Shown piece after piece: positions 15,884 to 24,660 of a DNA stretch of 64,000 nucleotides (positions within the stretch are counted from its first letter, which is position 1; every line of letters starts with the position of its first letter). The notes beneath the pieces were generated by a model. The model was not told the origin of the DNA. It made no database searches and saw nothing but the letters and a program-made list of their open reading frames with translations. A program made the position numbers and the translations under genes. Source of the stretch: Mesorhizobium kowhaii (GTDB lineage: Bacteria; Pseudomonadota; Alphaproteobacteria; Rhizobiales; Rhizobiaceae); contig NZ_MZXV01000070.1 in the NCBI RefSeq assembly GCF_003253745.1, positions 62,001 through 126,000 of the forward strand. Direction: 5' to 3'.

Positions 15884-16957
15884 TCAGTCGATGCGAAGGC
15901 TCTGCTCCATCGCGTAGCACTGGTCCCAGATGAACACATCATATCCGGCGAGCCGAGACTGCCACTTGGGCGTAACGGCATTCACGCATTTCACAACGAC
16001 GCGGTCGATGTAGTTGTCGTAGATAGCCCAGAGGTTGGGCCTGTCCTCGGCTTCCATTTCCTCGCCCGGAGGCGTTGACTTGAGAGCAGCGGCGGCAGCC
16101 GTCTTCAAGTCATTCATGAATTCGAGCTGCGTACGCACATCGGAATGAGTGCCCACGCGATTGACATGGCCCCCGACGAGCGTTTCGAACGGCAAGGTGT
16201 CGATGTACGCCACCTGGTCGAAGTAACCGGGGATGTCCTTGGCAAGCGCGAAGCGACGCCAGGGCATCCAGCCAGGGAAGATCACGTCGACCACCATCAG
16301 GACCTTCTGCTCGGGAGCATAGATGAAGATGTTTCCTGGCTCATGGGGGCTGCTGCCGGGATAGCTCAGGTCGAGAACCTGACTGCCGACCTTCAGGGTG
16401 TAGTGATCCTTGAACGTGACCGTAGGCACAGGGCGCCTCGGATCCTTCGCCCGTTCGAGCAGCCGCAGGGTCTCTTCTTGGGCGATGATGATTGGATGAC
16501 CGCCGAGGTCGTTTACGCCGCCAATATGATCTACGTGCGCATGGCTGTAGACGACATGTGTGATCGGTCTGTCGGTCACCTCGGCGATAGCCTGGCGTAT
16601 GTGGGCCGAGTATCCCGGAGGTGCGTCGACCACGACGACGCCTGTTTCGTACACTAGGAACATCGACTGGTAGCCGTTGTCGGTGACCATGTAGAGGCCA
16701 CGGCCCAACTGTTGGCTCCGGTATCCCTTCTTCGGGTCGATGGCCGGGGTTACGTCTTCCTTGGGAATCGGAAGATAGTGGTCAACGCGCGTACCTATCG
16801 GCGCCAGCGATGGCATACTCTGGTAAGGGGCGCCAGGCTGCCCCGGCAAGGTCTCGGCGCGGGCGCTCTGGTTTGGCGCCGACCCGAGTCCAATGGTGAT
16901 CGCGACAGAACCGACCTTCGCCGCTGCCGCCAAAAGATTCGAGCGGAAGAGAAACAT
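15884..16957 (-). CDS. Exported metallo-beta-lactamase-fold hydrolase
   Basis: A 357-aa protein starting at ATG 16957 behind AGGAGG. Residues 1-34 form a signal peptide (AAAAKVGSVAITIGLGSA, cut near ARAE). The MBL core carries the zinc motif SHAHVDHIGG (H-x-H-x-D-H) at about 140-150, then SPHEPGNIFIY (third His) and VVDVIFPGW. The C-terminal part (GGHVNRVGTHSDV) supplies a further His. It is a stand-alone hydrolase of lactonase/glyoxalase II type; the substrate is unknown. Element F lies 60 nt upstream. Confidence 0.85.
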   Translation of the reverse strand: MFLFRSNLLAAAAKVGSVAITIGLGSAPNQSARAETLPGQPGAPYQSMPSLAPIGTRVDHYLPIPKEDVTPAIDPKKGYRSQQLGRGLYMVTDNGYQSMFLVYETGVVVVDAPPGYSAHIRQAIAEVTDRPITHVVYSHAHVDHIGGVNDLGGHPIIIAQEETLRLLERAKDPRRPVPTVTFKDHYTLKVGSQVLDLSYPGSSPHEPGNIFIYAPEQKVLMVVDVIFPGWMPWRRFALAKDIPGYFDQVAYIDTLPFETLVGGHVNRVGTHSDVRTQLEFMNDLKTAAAAALKSTPPGEEMEAEDRPNLWAIYDNYIDRVVVKCVNAVTPKWQSRLAGYDVFIWDQCYAMEQSLRID

Positions 16958-17017
16958 AACAAACCTCCTGCTTTGACTGATGTCTGCAGGGACATTTGTC
17001 GATAATTCGAAGATTGG

Positions 17018-17048
17018 TTATTATCCTTAGGTGTCGCGGATACCATGG
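17018..17048 (-). promoter_or_regulatory. 31-bp element, copy F
   Basis: On the minus strand: GGTATCC-G-CGACACC, then TAATAA at the -10-like position, 60 nt before the MBL gene start. Confidence 0.65.
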
Positions 17049-17312
17049 TATTAGAATTACCCTGCGGGCCCCGCCACCAGCCACGCCTTCGAGCAATCGC
17101 CCTGGTATGATCTTGAGTGTGTCGGGGCGGATGCGGCGCGAGAAATCTCACCTCTGTCGCCTCCTTATGGGTGTCTTTCGTATGGCCCAAAATGTGCTCG
17201 GGCTTGACGTCAGATTGCTTGGCCTCTTCACCGGCGGGTTAACCTTGGGCCCAAAGCCGCCAGCGTTTCTATGATCGTTCTGATCTGCCGACCTGCCTCG
17301 TCGTCGAGTGGC
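17049..17312. other. Intergenic stretch
   Basis: Nothing recognisable was seen between elements F (pointing left) and E (pointing right). The back-to-back arrangement resembles that of copies A and B. Confidence 0.4.
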
Positions 17313-17343
17313 ACAAAGTATTGCCGAGACTATCGTACAATAG
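17313..17343 (+). promoter_or_regulatory. 31-bp element, copy E
   Basis: ACAAAG-TATTG-C-CGAGAC, then CAATAG with normal spacing. It ends 66 nt before a TTG start that encodes only the beginning of a Tat leader. Confidence 0.7.
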
Positions 17344-17409
17344 ATTTGCCGTTACTGCGGGTCGATCTGGGCTCTACCTGATAGGGCAAGATCGACAAGG
17401 AGCAGGCGA

Positions 17410-17784
17410 TTGGATGCCACCGATTTCTTGACCGACCGGCGGGAAATTCTCGCTACCGCGAGCCTGACCGGGCCGCGAACCGCCCATTGCGAGCACTTGG
17501 GAGGAACTCATGTCACCGACATTGCAGGGTCGGAGGATTTGCGCGGCATAACGGCAATATTCGGGACACACAGATACCGGGCGGGACAGTTTTCCTACAA
17601 TTCTGCCAAGTTTGAGCCAATGGCAGAAGATCTTGCGCGACGCCACAGCAAAATCGGAACCAACAGAGTGCACGATGGGTATTCCAGATCGACAGAGAAC
17701 AGTGTGAGGCAAGCACGGTGGATCCTGGTGCCGCTATTTGGGTTGTGGATTGCGTTCGCCGCCGCGGGTGCGATTTTGTGGTGA
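17410..17784 (+). pseudogene. Tat-leader fragment of a lost exported protein
   Basis: TTG 17410 sits behind a strong AAGGAG. The first 20 residues (MDATDFLTDRREILATASLT) look like a twin-arginine leader of the type seen on the epoxide hydrolases here (RRE-I/V-L-A-A/T). After that the 124-aa frame matches nothing and lacks the hydrophobic stretch expected next. It ends with a single membrane-like segment (WILVPLFGLWIAFAAAGAIL). I read it as promoter plus leader surviving after the body was replaced. A real small membrane protein cannot be excluded. Confidence 0.4.
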
Positions 17785-18056
17785 CCAGGCGGCCTGATCC
17801 CTCTCCGGTGGCACACCAGCGGAGAGCCACTGGGAGGTGGCACAAGCGGGATGTTTTATTCTCACGACAAGCACTTGAAGAGTGGTTGAGCGGTAGATCA
17901 GGTTCAACCTGGCGACTTCAAACGCATATCATCGCAGAGCGATGCAAATGAAGCAAAGCAGCAAGGTACCACGGCCTTTTAGCAGAGGGCGTGCCGATAT
18001 GATGGCAAGCACTTTGGTCGCCACCATATTGGCTCTGTAACTTTTGGCTCAGTGGG

Positions 18057-18311
18057 TCACGAACCGGCAACGGCATTCACGTCCGCGCAGAACTCGGCGT
18101 CGGGTTTGCTCATGGTAGCGTCCTGGCATTCTCGCATCATCATCTCGCGCTTGGTCTGCGGCATTGCCATGAACGTTACCTTGAATTCAGGCATCGGTTT
18201 GAGCGTTTTCATGTTGGCATCGGTGTAGAAGGGCCGAATGTTTTCCATTGCATCCAGGGCCATGGGGAGAGACGGCAGGATTTCCTGCCACAGCAAGCAC
18301 GGAAACAACAA
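18057..18311 (-). pseudogene. Truncated paralogue of the small exported protein
   Basis: The C-terminal ~60 residues (MMRECQDATMSKPDAEFCAD) are nearly the same as those of the intact 97-aa gene just upstream at 18373-18666. In this frame the start is LFPCLLWQEILPSLP with no ribosome site. A signal-like stretch (IVVSVLAVAGNPA) is visible in another frame over the same bases, so the leader and the mature part are out of frame. It lies directly behind the terminator hairpin of its intact twin. It is a tandem duplicate that has lost its promoter and reading frame. Confidence 0.55.
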
Positions 18312-18336
18312 TGGCGGGCACTAGGCCCGCCATTGT
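18308..18336 (-). terminator. Hairpin between the duplicated small genes
   Basis: A perfect 12-bp stem, ACAATGGCGGGC with GCCCGCCATTGT and a 5-base loop, is followed on the minus strand by TGTTTCC. It lies about 40 bp after the stop of the 97-aa gene. Confidence 0.65.
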
Positions 18337-18372
18337 CCGGCTCAACAGAGTTCATCACCCTGGCTTGGAGGA

Positions 18373-18666
18373 TCATGAGCCGGCAAGGGCATTCAGATCG
18401 GCACAGAATTCCGCATAGGGCTTTGTCATTGCCGCGTCCTGGCATTCTCTCATCATCGCCATGCGCTTCGCGTGCGGCAGGGTTTTGAGGGCTGCCCTGA
18501 ATCTGGCTCTCATAATGGGATTCGTTTGGACGTGTTCCTTGATAGAACCGGTGTAAAACGACTGCGTGTTGATGGGGTCGATAACATCGAGCGCGCCGGC
18601 AAACACATCTCCACTTAATACTGAAAGAGCAAACGCTGCGCCGAGGCACGTAGATTTGATGTTCAT
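18373..18666 (-). CDS. Small exported protein, unknown family
   Basis: A 97-aa protein starting at ATG 18666 behind GAGGAGAAGGAA; the frame opens upstream but only this start has a ribosome site. Residues 1-24 are a signal peptide (CLGAAFALSVLSGDVFAG). The mature ~73 residues are helical with a conserved C-terminal block, RECQDAAMTKPYAEFCADLN, containing two cysteines that could form a disulfide. The same block is repeated in the broken copy at 18057. I do not recognise the family; it may be a small periplasmic stress or binding protein. Element H, one of the best copies, lies 125 nt upstream. Confidence 0.72.
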   Translation of the reverse strand: MNIKSTCLGAAFALSVLSGDVFAGALDVIDPINTQSFYTGSIKEHVQTNPIMRARFRAALKTLPHAKRMAMMRECQDAAMTKPYAEFCADLNALAGS

Positions 18667-18791
18667 GACGGATTCCTTCTCCTCTATGAGACAATCGCCC
18701 ACTCGACGATCGCGATGATGATCTATTGATAACTTCCACTGGCCGGTACTGTCCCGGAAGGATTGTTATCTATCTGCGGGTGGGAATGAAT

Positions 18792-18822
18792 CTATTGTGC
18801 GATGGTATCGTCGACACTTTGG
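18792..18822 (-). promoter_or_regulatory. 31-bp element, copy H
   Basis: The minus strand reads CCAAAG-TGTCG-A-CGATACC, then ATCGCA and CAATAG: a near-consensus copy pointing at the 97-aa exported protein. Confidence 0.78.
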
Positions 18823-18946
18823 CATAGGTCGGTGGGAAAATGCCGATCCGAGGCATTGCGCTTGCCGAATGCCGAGGAGCAATTCGGTCCGACCGACCGA
18901 TCTGACTCACCTTTCCAATCGCTGGCCGGCGATGCGCAGGGAACAC

Positions 18947-18977
18947 TGCCAACCCTGCCGATACCAACGTGCAATAG
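18947..18977 (+). promoter_or_regulatory. 31-bp element, copy I (right half strong)
   Basis: The left arm is weak (CCCTG), but C-CGATACC, AACGTG and CAATAG are intact. It ends 38 nt before a Tat-leader fragment and 324 nt before the VOC gene. Confidence 0.65.
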
Positions 18978-19015
18978 ACTAATCTCCACCGAAACTGGAT
19001 GGTGCGTTCATACGA

Positions 19016-19228
19016 ATGGAGCGCGGCGTGATGCCAGCAAGATCACTAACGGCCACACAACGTGAGTTGCTCGCTGCGACGGCGATTGTCGGGATCATCG
19101 GCGCGCTTCCGGGCACGGTTGAAGCATGGCGTCGCGAGGGCTCCACAGAGGTGGCGCCCCGCATGTCGATAAAAGCCGAAGCCGTCGCAGTGATCAATGG
19201 AAAGTCATCCGACGATAGCATCGAGTAA
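19016..19228 (+). pseudogene. Decayed Tat-leader fragment (epoxide-hydrolase type)
   Basis: A 70-aa frame from ATG 19016 (or ATG 19031) begins ARSLTATQRELLAATAIVGI. This matches the twin-arginine leaders of the epoxide hydrolases in this window, except that the RR pair has become QR. After residue ~40 the epoxide-hydrolase domain is absent. It directly follows element I and precedes the VOC gene, so it may serve only as part of that gene's leader. It is the second case, with 17410, of element plus Tat leader without a body. Confidence 0.45.
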
Positions 19229-19301
19229 TTGACGCGGTCGCGTGGCACTGCTCACGCACATGTACTTGGGCATACCCTGCCGTGAAACCAAGGAGCTCAA
19301 C

Positions 19302-19949
19302 ATGAGCGATGATGTAGTGCGCAGCGAAACTGCGAGAACGCCGATGATCGACCTGAAGCTCGAGGCCGTGGTTATCCCCGTTTCGGACGTCGATCGCGCC
19401 AAGCGTTTCTACGGCGGCCTGGGTTGGCGGCTCGACGCCGACTTCCCCGTCGGCGACACGTTTCGGGTCGTACAATTCACGCCTCCGGGTTCACCGAGCT
19501 CGATCCACTTCGGCACCGGCCTGACGTCAGCCGCGCCCGGCTCGGCACAGGGACTCTATCTCATTGTGTCCGATATCGAAGCAGCGCGCGCCCAGCTTGT
19601 GGCGCGCGGGGCCGACGCCAGCGAAGCGTTCCACCGTGCTGGTCCTGGACAGCCGGCAATCAGCGGCAAGGATCCAGAGGGGCGCAGTTACTCCTCGTTC
19701 GCCTCGTTCAAGGACCCGGACGGCAACGGGTGGTTGTTGCAGGAAATCACTGCGCGGCTGCCGGGACGCGTGGAGGCCGGCGACACGACATTCACCTCGT
19801 TGAGCGAGCTTGGATCTGCACTCCGGCGCGCCGCGGCCGCGCATGGCGAGCACGAGAAGCGGACAGGCGGACAACGCGATGAGAACTGGCCCGACTGGTA
19901 CGCCGAGTACATGGTAGCTGAGCAGGCCGGCAAGCCGTTGCCGACCTGA
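19302..19949 (+). CDS. VOC-superfamily (glyoxalase-fold) protein
   Basis: A 215-aa protein starting at ATG 19302 behind AAGGAG; longer frames lack a ribosome site. Residues 18-150 are one VOC unit: KLEAVVIPVSDVDRAKRFYG, SIHFGTGL, LYLIVSDIEAARAQLVARGA, then FKDPDGNGWLLQEI, with a typical metal-ligand glutamate at the end. The C-terminal ~60 residues (LRRAAAAHGEHEKRTG, then WPDWYAEYMVAEQAG) form a tail seen in some antibiotic-resistance or dioxygenase-like VOC proteins. No signal peptide is present. Probable role: lyase, isomerase or binding of a small electrophile. Confidence 0.8.
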   Translation: MSDDVVRSETARTPMIDLKLEAVVIPVSDVDRAKRFYGGLGWRLDADFPVGDTFRVVQFTPPGSPSSIHFGTGLTSAAPGSAQGLYLIVSDIEAARAQLVARGADASEAFHRAGPGQPAISGKDPEGRSYSSFASFKDPDGNGWLLQEITARLPGRVEAGDTTFTSLSELGSALRRAAAAHGEHEKRTGGQRDENWPDWYAEYMVAEQAGKPLPT

Positions 19950-20237
19950 GCGGCGGTATCGCTATCGGGTGCGTACGGGGCAATATCTCCATCCGGTAGG
20001 AATCGGAGATGCGCGGGGCCTAGCTGTCGAAATGCGTGTTGGTCCAATACAACGGTTCGGGGTCTTAGGGGGCGTCGCGCGCCGTTTGCGGTGAAGGCGG
20101 ACATAAATGCTCGCTCCTGCGCCGTCTACAGCAACATCAGCGTTGGGGTAGGGTCTTTCGGCTGCGACCGTGCCGGCGTGGTGCAGTCCGCGGCGGAATG
20201 TTCATGACCAGCCCCGACCGCCTTCTACTCGCCAACC
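19950..20237. other. Intergenic stretch
   Basis: No gene or terminator was recognised. It ends in element J. Confidence 0.4.
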
Positions 20238-20268
20238 AGAAAGTATTGCCGATACCATCGTGTAATAG
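20238..20268 (+). promoter_or_regulatory. 31-bp element, copy J
   Basis: AGAAAG-TATTG-C-CGATACC, then ATCGTG and TAATAG, 69 nt before the second epoxide hydrolase start. Confidence 0.78.
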
Positions 20269-20337
20269 ATTTACGCGGTTCGGATGTAGATCCTCAAAGT
20301 CGCATGCGGATAGAACTGGTTGATCGAGGAGGAAGTA

Positions 20338-21630
20338 ATGTCAGCAATATCGCTATCGCCAACACGGCGCGATGTCATTGTTGCGGCGGCCTCCGTTGGG
20401 GTCGTCAATTTGGGGCCTGGGGCGCTGCGCGCGGGGGCCGGAGATGAATCTATCCGTCCTTTCCATATCCATGTTCCGACATGGGCCTTTGCAGATCTTC
20501 GCACGCGTATCAAAGCCGTACGATGGCCGGATCGAGAGACCGTCAACGATCGCTCCCAAGGTGTTCAACTTGCCAAGCTCCAGCCGCTCGTTGAGTACTG
20601 GGGTACGCGCTACAACTGGCGCAAGGTCGAGACGAAACTAAACAAGCTGCCCCAGTTCATCACCAGCGTCGACGGGTTGGATATTCAATTCGCGCATATT
20701 CGCTCGCCGCATGACGGGGCGATGCCCTTGCTCATGACGCATGGTTGGCCGGGTTCACTCATTGAGCTTTTGAAGGTGATCGACCCGCTCACTAATCCGA
20801 CGGCGCATGGGGGGCGGGCGGAAGATGCCTTCCACCTCGTCCTTCCAACAATGCCCGGCTACGGGTTCTCGGGGAAGCCGACGACGACCGGATGGGGCCC
20901 GGCACGGATGGCTAGGGCGTTCCATGAGTTGATGATCAGGCTGGAATATACGCAGTACTTCTCTCAGGGAGGCGACTGGGGCGCGATCATCTCGGAGCTG
21001 CTGGCGGTTCAAGCTCCGAAAGGCCTTCTTGGAATCCATATCAATATGCCCGGGACTGTACCTCCCAGCATTCTCCGGCACCTCCGCAATTTCGACCCGG
21101 CCCCTGTGGAACTTTCGGACAGCGAGAAGGCTGCATACGATCGGCTACTGCACTTCTACCGCGACGGTTTTGGCTATGCGGCGATGATGAATCAGAGCCC
21201 GCAAACGATCGGTTATGCCCTCTCCGATTCACCGGTCGCCATGGCCGCGTATTTCTACGACAAGTTCGCGGAATGGACCGATAGCGACGGACAGCCCGAG
21301 ACAGTCTTTACGTATGACGAGATGCTCGATGCCATCTCTTTCTACTGGTTCACCAATACCGGGACATCATCGTCGCGGTCGTACTGGGAGGGTGCGCAAG
21401 CTGGCGGTGGGCCCTTCGATGCCTTCGACATCCCGAAAGTTCCCGTAGCGGTCACAGTGTACCCGGCTGAGATTTACCGCGCACCGCGGAGTTGGGGCGA
21501 GAAAAGCTTCGGTAATCTCATTCACTGGAATGAAGTGGATAGGGGTGGCCATTTCGCGGCGTGGGAGGAGCCTCAAATCTTTTGTGCCGAACTCAGAGAA
21601 GCGTTCAGGCCGCTGCGCCGTTCAATCTGA
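20338..21630 (+). CDS. Tat-exported epoxide hydrolase (EHN family), copy 2
   Basis: A 430-aa paralogue of the gene at 2106. ATG 20338 lies seven bases after GAGGAGG. The leader has SPTRRDVIVAAASVGVV (twin arginine plus hydrophobic run), followed by the EHN domain (SIRPFHIHVPTWAF onward). The alpha/beta core has THGWPGS, nucleophile elbow QGGDWG and GGHFAAWEEP carrying the catalytic His. The likely acid lies in the YPAEIYRAPRSW region. It is probably periplasmic and may share its regulator with copy 1, since both carry the 31-bp element. A strong hairpin separates it from the following hydrolase gene, which may be partly co-transcribed. Confidence 0.88.
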   Translation: MSAISLSPTRRDVIVAAASVGVVNLGPGALRAGAGDESIRPFHIHVPTWAFADLRTRIKAVRWPDRETVNDRSQGVQLAKLQPLVEYWGTRYNWRKVETKLNKLPQFITSVDGLDIQFAHIRSPHDGAMPLLMTHGWPGSLIELLKVIDPLTNPTAHGGRAEDAFHLVLPTMPGYGFSGKPTTTGWGPARMARAFHELMIRLEYTQYFSQGGDWGAIISELLAVQAPKGLLGIHINMPGTVPPSILRHLRNFDPAPVELSDSEKAAYDRLLHFYRDGFGYAAMMNQSPQTIGYALSDSPVAMAAYFYDKFAEWTDSDGQPETVFTYDEMLDAISFYWFTNTGTSSSRSYWEGAQAGGGPFDAFDIPKVPVAVTVYPAEIYRAPRSWGEKSFGNLIHWNEVDRGGHFAAWEEPQIFCAELREAFRPLRRSI

Positions 21631-21670
21631 GGCGAACGAGGCGATTCTCCCCCATCGCCTCCGCCCAGTA

Positions 21671-21703
21671 GCGCGGCCGGGTCGCCCCTCCACCCGGCCG
21701 CGC
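21671..21703 (+). terminator. Strong hairpin after epoxide hydrolase 2
   Basis: A perfect 12-bp GC-rich stem (GCGCGGCCGGGT with ACCCGGCCGCGC, 9-base loop) is followed by ATTTGGGTTT. It is a terminator or attenuator before the hydrolase at 21779. Confidence 0.65.
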
Positions 21704-21778
21704 ATTTGGGTTTCCGCGCGGCACCTTTGAAATCTAGCAAAGAACCAACGGATCACTTCCCAGTCGAGGAGACCAAAA

Positions 21779-22840
21779 ATGGACTGTGCGTCACAACAGA
21801 TTGATCACGATCGCCGCCGCTTACTCGGCACCGCGCTTGTGGCTATCTCCGCCTTTGAGTTGGGAACGGACAAGCTGGCGCAGGCGGGTTCGTCTGTGAA
21901 CACTCAGGGAAGAGACCTTTTCAGCAAAGCGGGTCGTCAGTCATTCGATCCGTTGAAGCAGATTGACGCCGGATTGCTCAGTATCGGATGCGCCGAGACC
22001 GGCCCCGCCACTGGCGAGGCCGTAATCCTGCTCCATGGCTGGCCTTACGACATACACACTTATGCCGACGTCGCGCCTCTCCTGGCCTCAAAGGGCTACC
22101 GCGTGATCGTGCCGTATCTGCGCGGCTACGGCACAACTCGCTTTCTTGCCGACAAGTCGATGCGCAACGGGCAGCAGTCGGCGGTCGCCGCGGACGTTAT
22201 TGCACTGATGGATGCTCTGAAGATCGAACAGGCGACAATCGCTGGCTGCGACTGGGGTGCCCGAACGGCCAACATAGTCGCTGCGCTTTGGCCGGAGCGC
22301 TGCAAGGCGATGGTTTCGGTGAGCGGCTATCTAATCGGCAACCAGCAGGCAGGCAGAGTGCCGCTGCCGCCGAGCGCGGAACTGCAATGGTGGTACCAGT
22401 ACTACTTCGCGACCGATCGTGGCCGCGCCGGTTATGAGAAATACACGCGCGATTTCGCGAGGCTGATCTGGCATCTCGCTTCGCCGCGCTGGAACTTCGA
22501 TAATGATACTTTCGAGCGTAGCGCTGCCGCCTTTGACAATCCTGATCATGTGGCGATCGTGATCCACAATTACCGCTGGCGTCTCGGTCTGGCCGAAGGC
22601 GAGCCTCAATATGAGGACCTGGAGAAGCGGCTTGCGCAGGCGCCGGTCGTCACCGTCCCCACGATCACGCTGGAGGGTGACGCCAATGGTGCTCCCCATC
22701 TGGAAGCCAGCGCCTATGCGAAGATGTTCTCGGGCAGATATTCCCATCGTTTGATCACCGGCGGAATAGGGCACAATCTACCTCAGGAAGCGCCGCAGGC
22801 CTTCGCCGACGCAGTGATCGAAGTCGGCGCGGCCACATAA
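21779..22840 (+). CDS. Exported alpha/beta hydrolase (epoxide hydrolase/dehalogenase-like)
   Basis: A 353-aa protein from ATG 21779 behind GAGGAG. A twin-arginine-like motif (DHDRRRLLGTALVAI) starts the leader. The core has LLHGWPYD (oxyanion hole), a cap domain, and nucleophile elbow AGCDWGARTA with Asp as nucleophile, as in epoxide hydrolases and haloalkane dehalogenases. GGIGHNLPQEAP near the C-terminus supplies the catalytic His. It lacks the EHN domain of its neighbour. It has no element of its own and follows the copy-2 gene by 150 bp across a hairpin, so it is probably read through from element J. Confidence 0.82.
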   Translation: MDCASQQIDHDRRRLLGTALVAISAFELGTDKLAQAGSSVNTQGRDLFSKAGRQSFDPLKQIDAGLLSIGCAETGPATGEAVILLHGWPYDIHTYADVAPLLASKGYRVIVPYLRGYGTTRFLADKSMRNGQQSAVAADVIALMDALKIEQATIAGCDWGARTANIVAALWPERCKAMVSVSGYLIGNQQAGRVPLPPSAELQWWYQYYFATDRGRAGYEKYTRDFARLIWHLASPRWNFDNDTFERSAAAFDNPDHVAIVIHNYRWRLGLAEGEPQYEDLEKRLAQAPVVTVPTITLEGDANGAPHLEASAYAKMFSGRYSHRLITGGIGHNLPQEAPQAFADAVIEVGAAT

Positions 22841-22896
22841 TTCCGGCGCTGAAATCGACTGCCACATGCGCCGCAAAGACGTCATATCTGGCCAGT

Positions 22897-24660
22897 TCAG
22901 AGATCAAGAACGACGTCACCCTTAGGCTGGGAGCAGCAGATCAATGTGCTGCCGGCAGCGGGTGGATCGATTGGATCGGGCCGATAGGCGACTGTTCCAG
23001 CCACAAGCCCCGTCTCGCAAGTATGACAGACACCCGTGCGGCACGACCATCGCGTGGGGACGTCGCACGCTTCAGCAAGTTCAAGCAGGCTCTTGAACGC
23101 CGAGCCCCAGTGGACGCTTAAGCCACTTCGTGCGAACGAAACGACAGGTCCCGCACTGGAAGGTTCGGCAGGTAAATGCGGCGGGCGGCTTGGAGTGGTG
23201 GCAATGCCAGGGGTGTTCGAGGGAGCTGGGCCGAACAGTTCCGTATGGATACGGTCCGCGGCGACACCCCAGGCCGCAAGCCCTGCGCTCAGGTCGCCCA
23301 TAAAGGCCGATGGCCCGCAGAGATAGAAGTCAGCATGGCGTGGCACGTCCAGCCCTCGCAGCACCTCTATGTCCAAATGTCCATCAGCATCGAAATCGAC
23401 ACCTAGCCTGTCCTCGCGATCAGGCGAGCTGTAGCTTATATGGCTGTGGCCGTGGGCCAGGGTTTCGAGCAGGTTCCGAACCTCTTGGGCAAAAGGGTGC
23501 TCACGGCCACAACGGGCTCCGTGAAGCCACCACACTTCCCGTGTCGCTGCTTTGGCCGCCAATGCGTGGAGCATTGCGATGACGGGAGTTGCGCCCACCC
23601 CGGCACTCAGGAGGACGACTGGCGCATCGTTGGGTCGAAGAATGAAGCTACCGCGTGGTGCGCTAACGTCCAGCACGTCGCCGATCTCGACCCGGTCGTC
23701 AATGTAGGCACTCGCCACACCATGCGGCTCCCGCTTTACGCTTATTCGGTAGTGGCGTTCACTAGGTTCACTCGACAAAGAATAACTGCGCATCAGCGCC
23801 GGCGCATCGGGCGCCACCCTTAGGCGCAGCACGACAAACTGGCCCGGAAGTGCTGCGGTGAGGCGAGATTCATCAGCGGGCTCTAGCACCAGTGACATTA
23901 CGCTGCTGCTCTCGCGGATCTTGTGCACCACCCGCAGCGGGCGAAATCCCGCCCACGCAGCAGGCGGTCCGGACGCGGGATCAAGCCCAGCATTTCCGGT
24001 TGTCGCACCGCCACTTTCGTTCTGCGAGAGTAGTGCTTGGAAGGATCCCCGCCAGCCAGGGCTCAGAGCCGGGATTCGCAGCGCCCGCTCCAGCTGGCTG
24101 CGAGGGTGACCGGGCAAGTATAGCAGTGCATTGACCTCTGACACTGTCATGTGCTCGGGGCCCATCCCAACCTGGACTATCTCATCTCCAGCCTCGACCT
24201 GGCCTTCTTCCAGGACGCGCAGATAGAAGCCGGGCCTCCCACGCGCAACCAGCAGCGCTGCCATTTGCGGCTCGTTCATGCGAATACCGACCCGGTAGCA
24301 AGTGACGCGCGGTTGCGTCACTTCGAACAGGGCGCTCCCGATCCGGTAGCGGTCGCCAATGCATACCTCATGATCCGGCAGCCCATCGACCGTGAAATTT
24401 TCCCCAAACTGTCCGTAGGTAAAGTCGTTGCGGTCTAGCTCGCTTCGCCAAAAGCGATAGGAATCCATCTGATAGACCAAAACCGCCCGTTGCTCGCCGC
24501 CGTGCCCCGCCACGTCTCCCTGCCTGTCGCCATCGACGTTGAGCCGGCGGACCTGACGTGGGCCTTGAACTGACGCTTTCCAAACTGCGGTGTCGACGGT
24601 CTTCCCTTGCCATGGAATGCCACGCGGCAAGCCCACATTGACCGACAGCAAGCGAGCCAT
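22897..24660 (-). CDS. MOSC - ferredoxin reductase - 2Fe-2S ferredoxin fusion protein
   Basis: A 587-aa three-part protein from ATG 24660 (AAGGA seven bases upstream; an ATG 24 bases earlier lacks a site). Residues 1-215 are a MOSC domain (YiiM-like: GDRQGDVAGHGGEQRAVLVY, FGENFTVDG, VTQPRVTCYRV with the likely molybdenum-binding Cys). Residues 235-465 are a ferredoxin-NADP reductase module (RSYSLSSEP for FAD; LLSAGVGATPVIAML for NAD). Residues 495-587 are a plant-type ferredoxin with SCRTGVCHTCETG and a final CC. Electrons from NAD(P)H would pass through flavin and Fe-S to a molybdenum-cofactor site, probably to reduce N-hydroxylated or similar compounds. Confidence 0.85.
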   Translation of the reverse strand: MARLLSVNVGLPRGIPWQGKTVDTAVWKASVQGPRQVRRLNVDGDRQGDVAGHGGEQRAVLVYQMDSYRFWRSELDRNDFTYGQFGENFTVDGLPDHEVCIGDRYRIGSALFEVTQPRVTCYRVGIRMNEPQMAALLVARGRPGFYLRVLEEGQVEAGDEIVQVGMGPEHMTVSEVNALLYLPGHPRSQLERALRIPALSPGWRGSFQALLSQNESGGATTGNAGLDPASGPPAAWAGFRPLRVVHKIRESSSVMSLVLEPADESRLTAALPGQFVVLRLRVAPDAPALMRSYSLSSEPSERHYRISVKREPHGVASAYIDDRVEIGDVLDVSAPRGSFILRPNDAPVVLLSAGVGATPVIAMLHALAAKAATREVWWLHGARCGREHPFAQEVRNLLETLAHGHSHISYSSPDREDRLGVDFDADGHLDIEVLRGLDVPRHADFYLCGPSAFMGDLSAGLAAWGVAADRIHTELFGPAPSNTPGIATTPSRPPHLPAEPSSAGPVVSFARSGLSVHWGSAFKSLLELAEACDVPTRWSCRTGVCHTCETGLVAGTVAYRPDPIDPPAAGSTLICCSQPKGDVVLDL

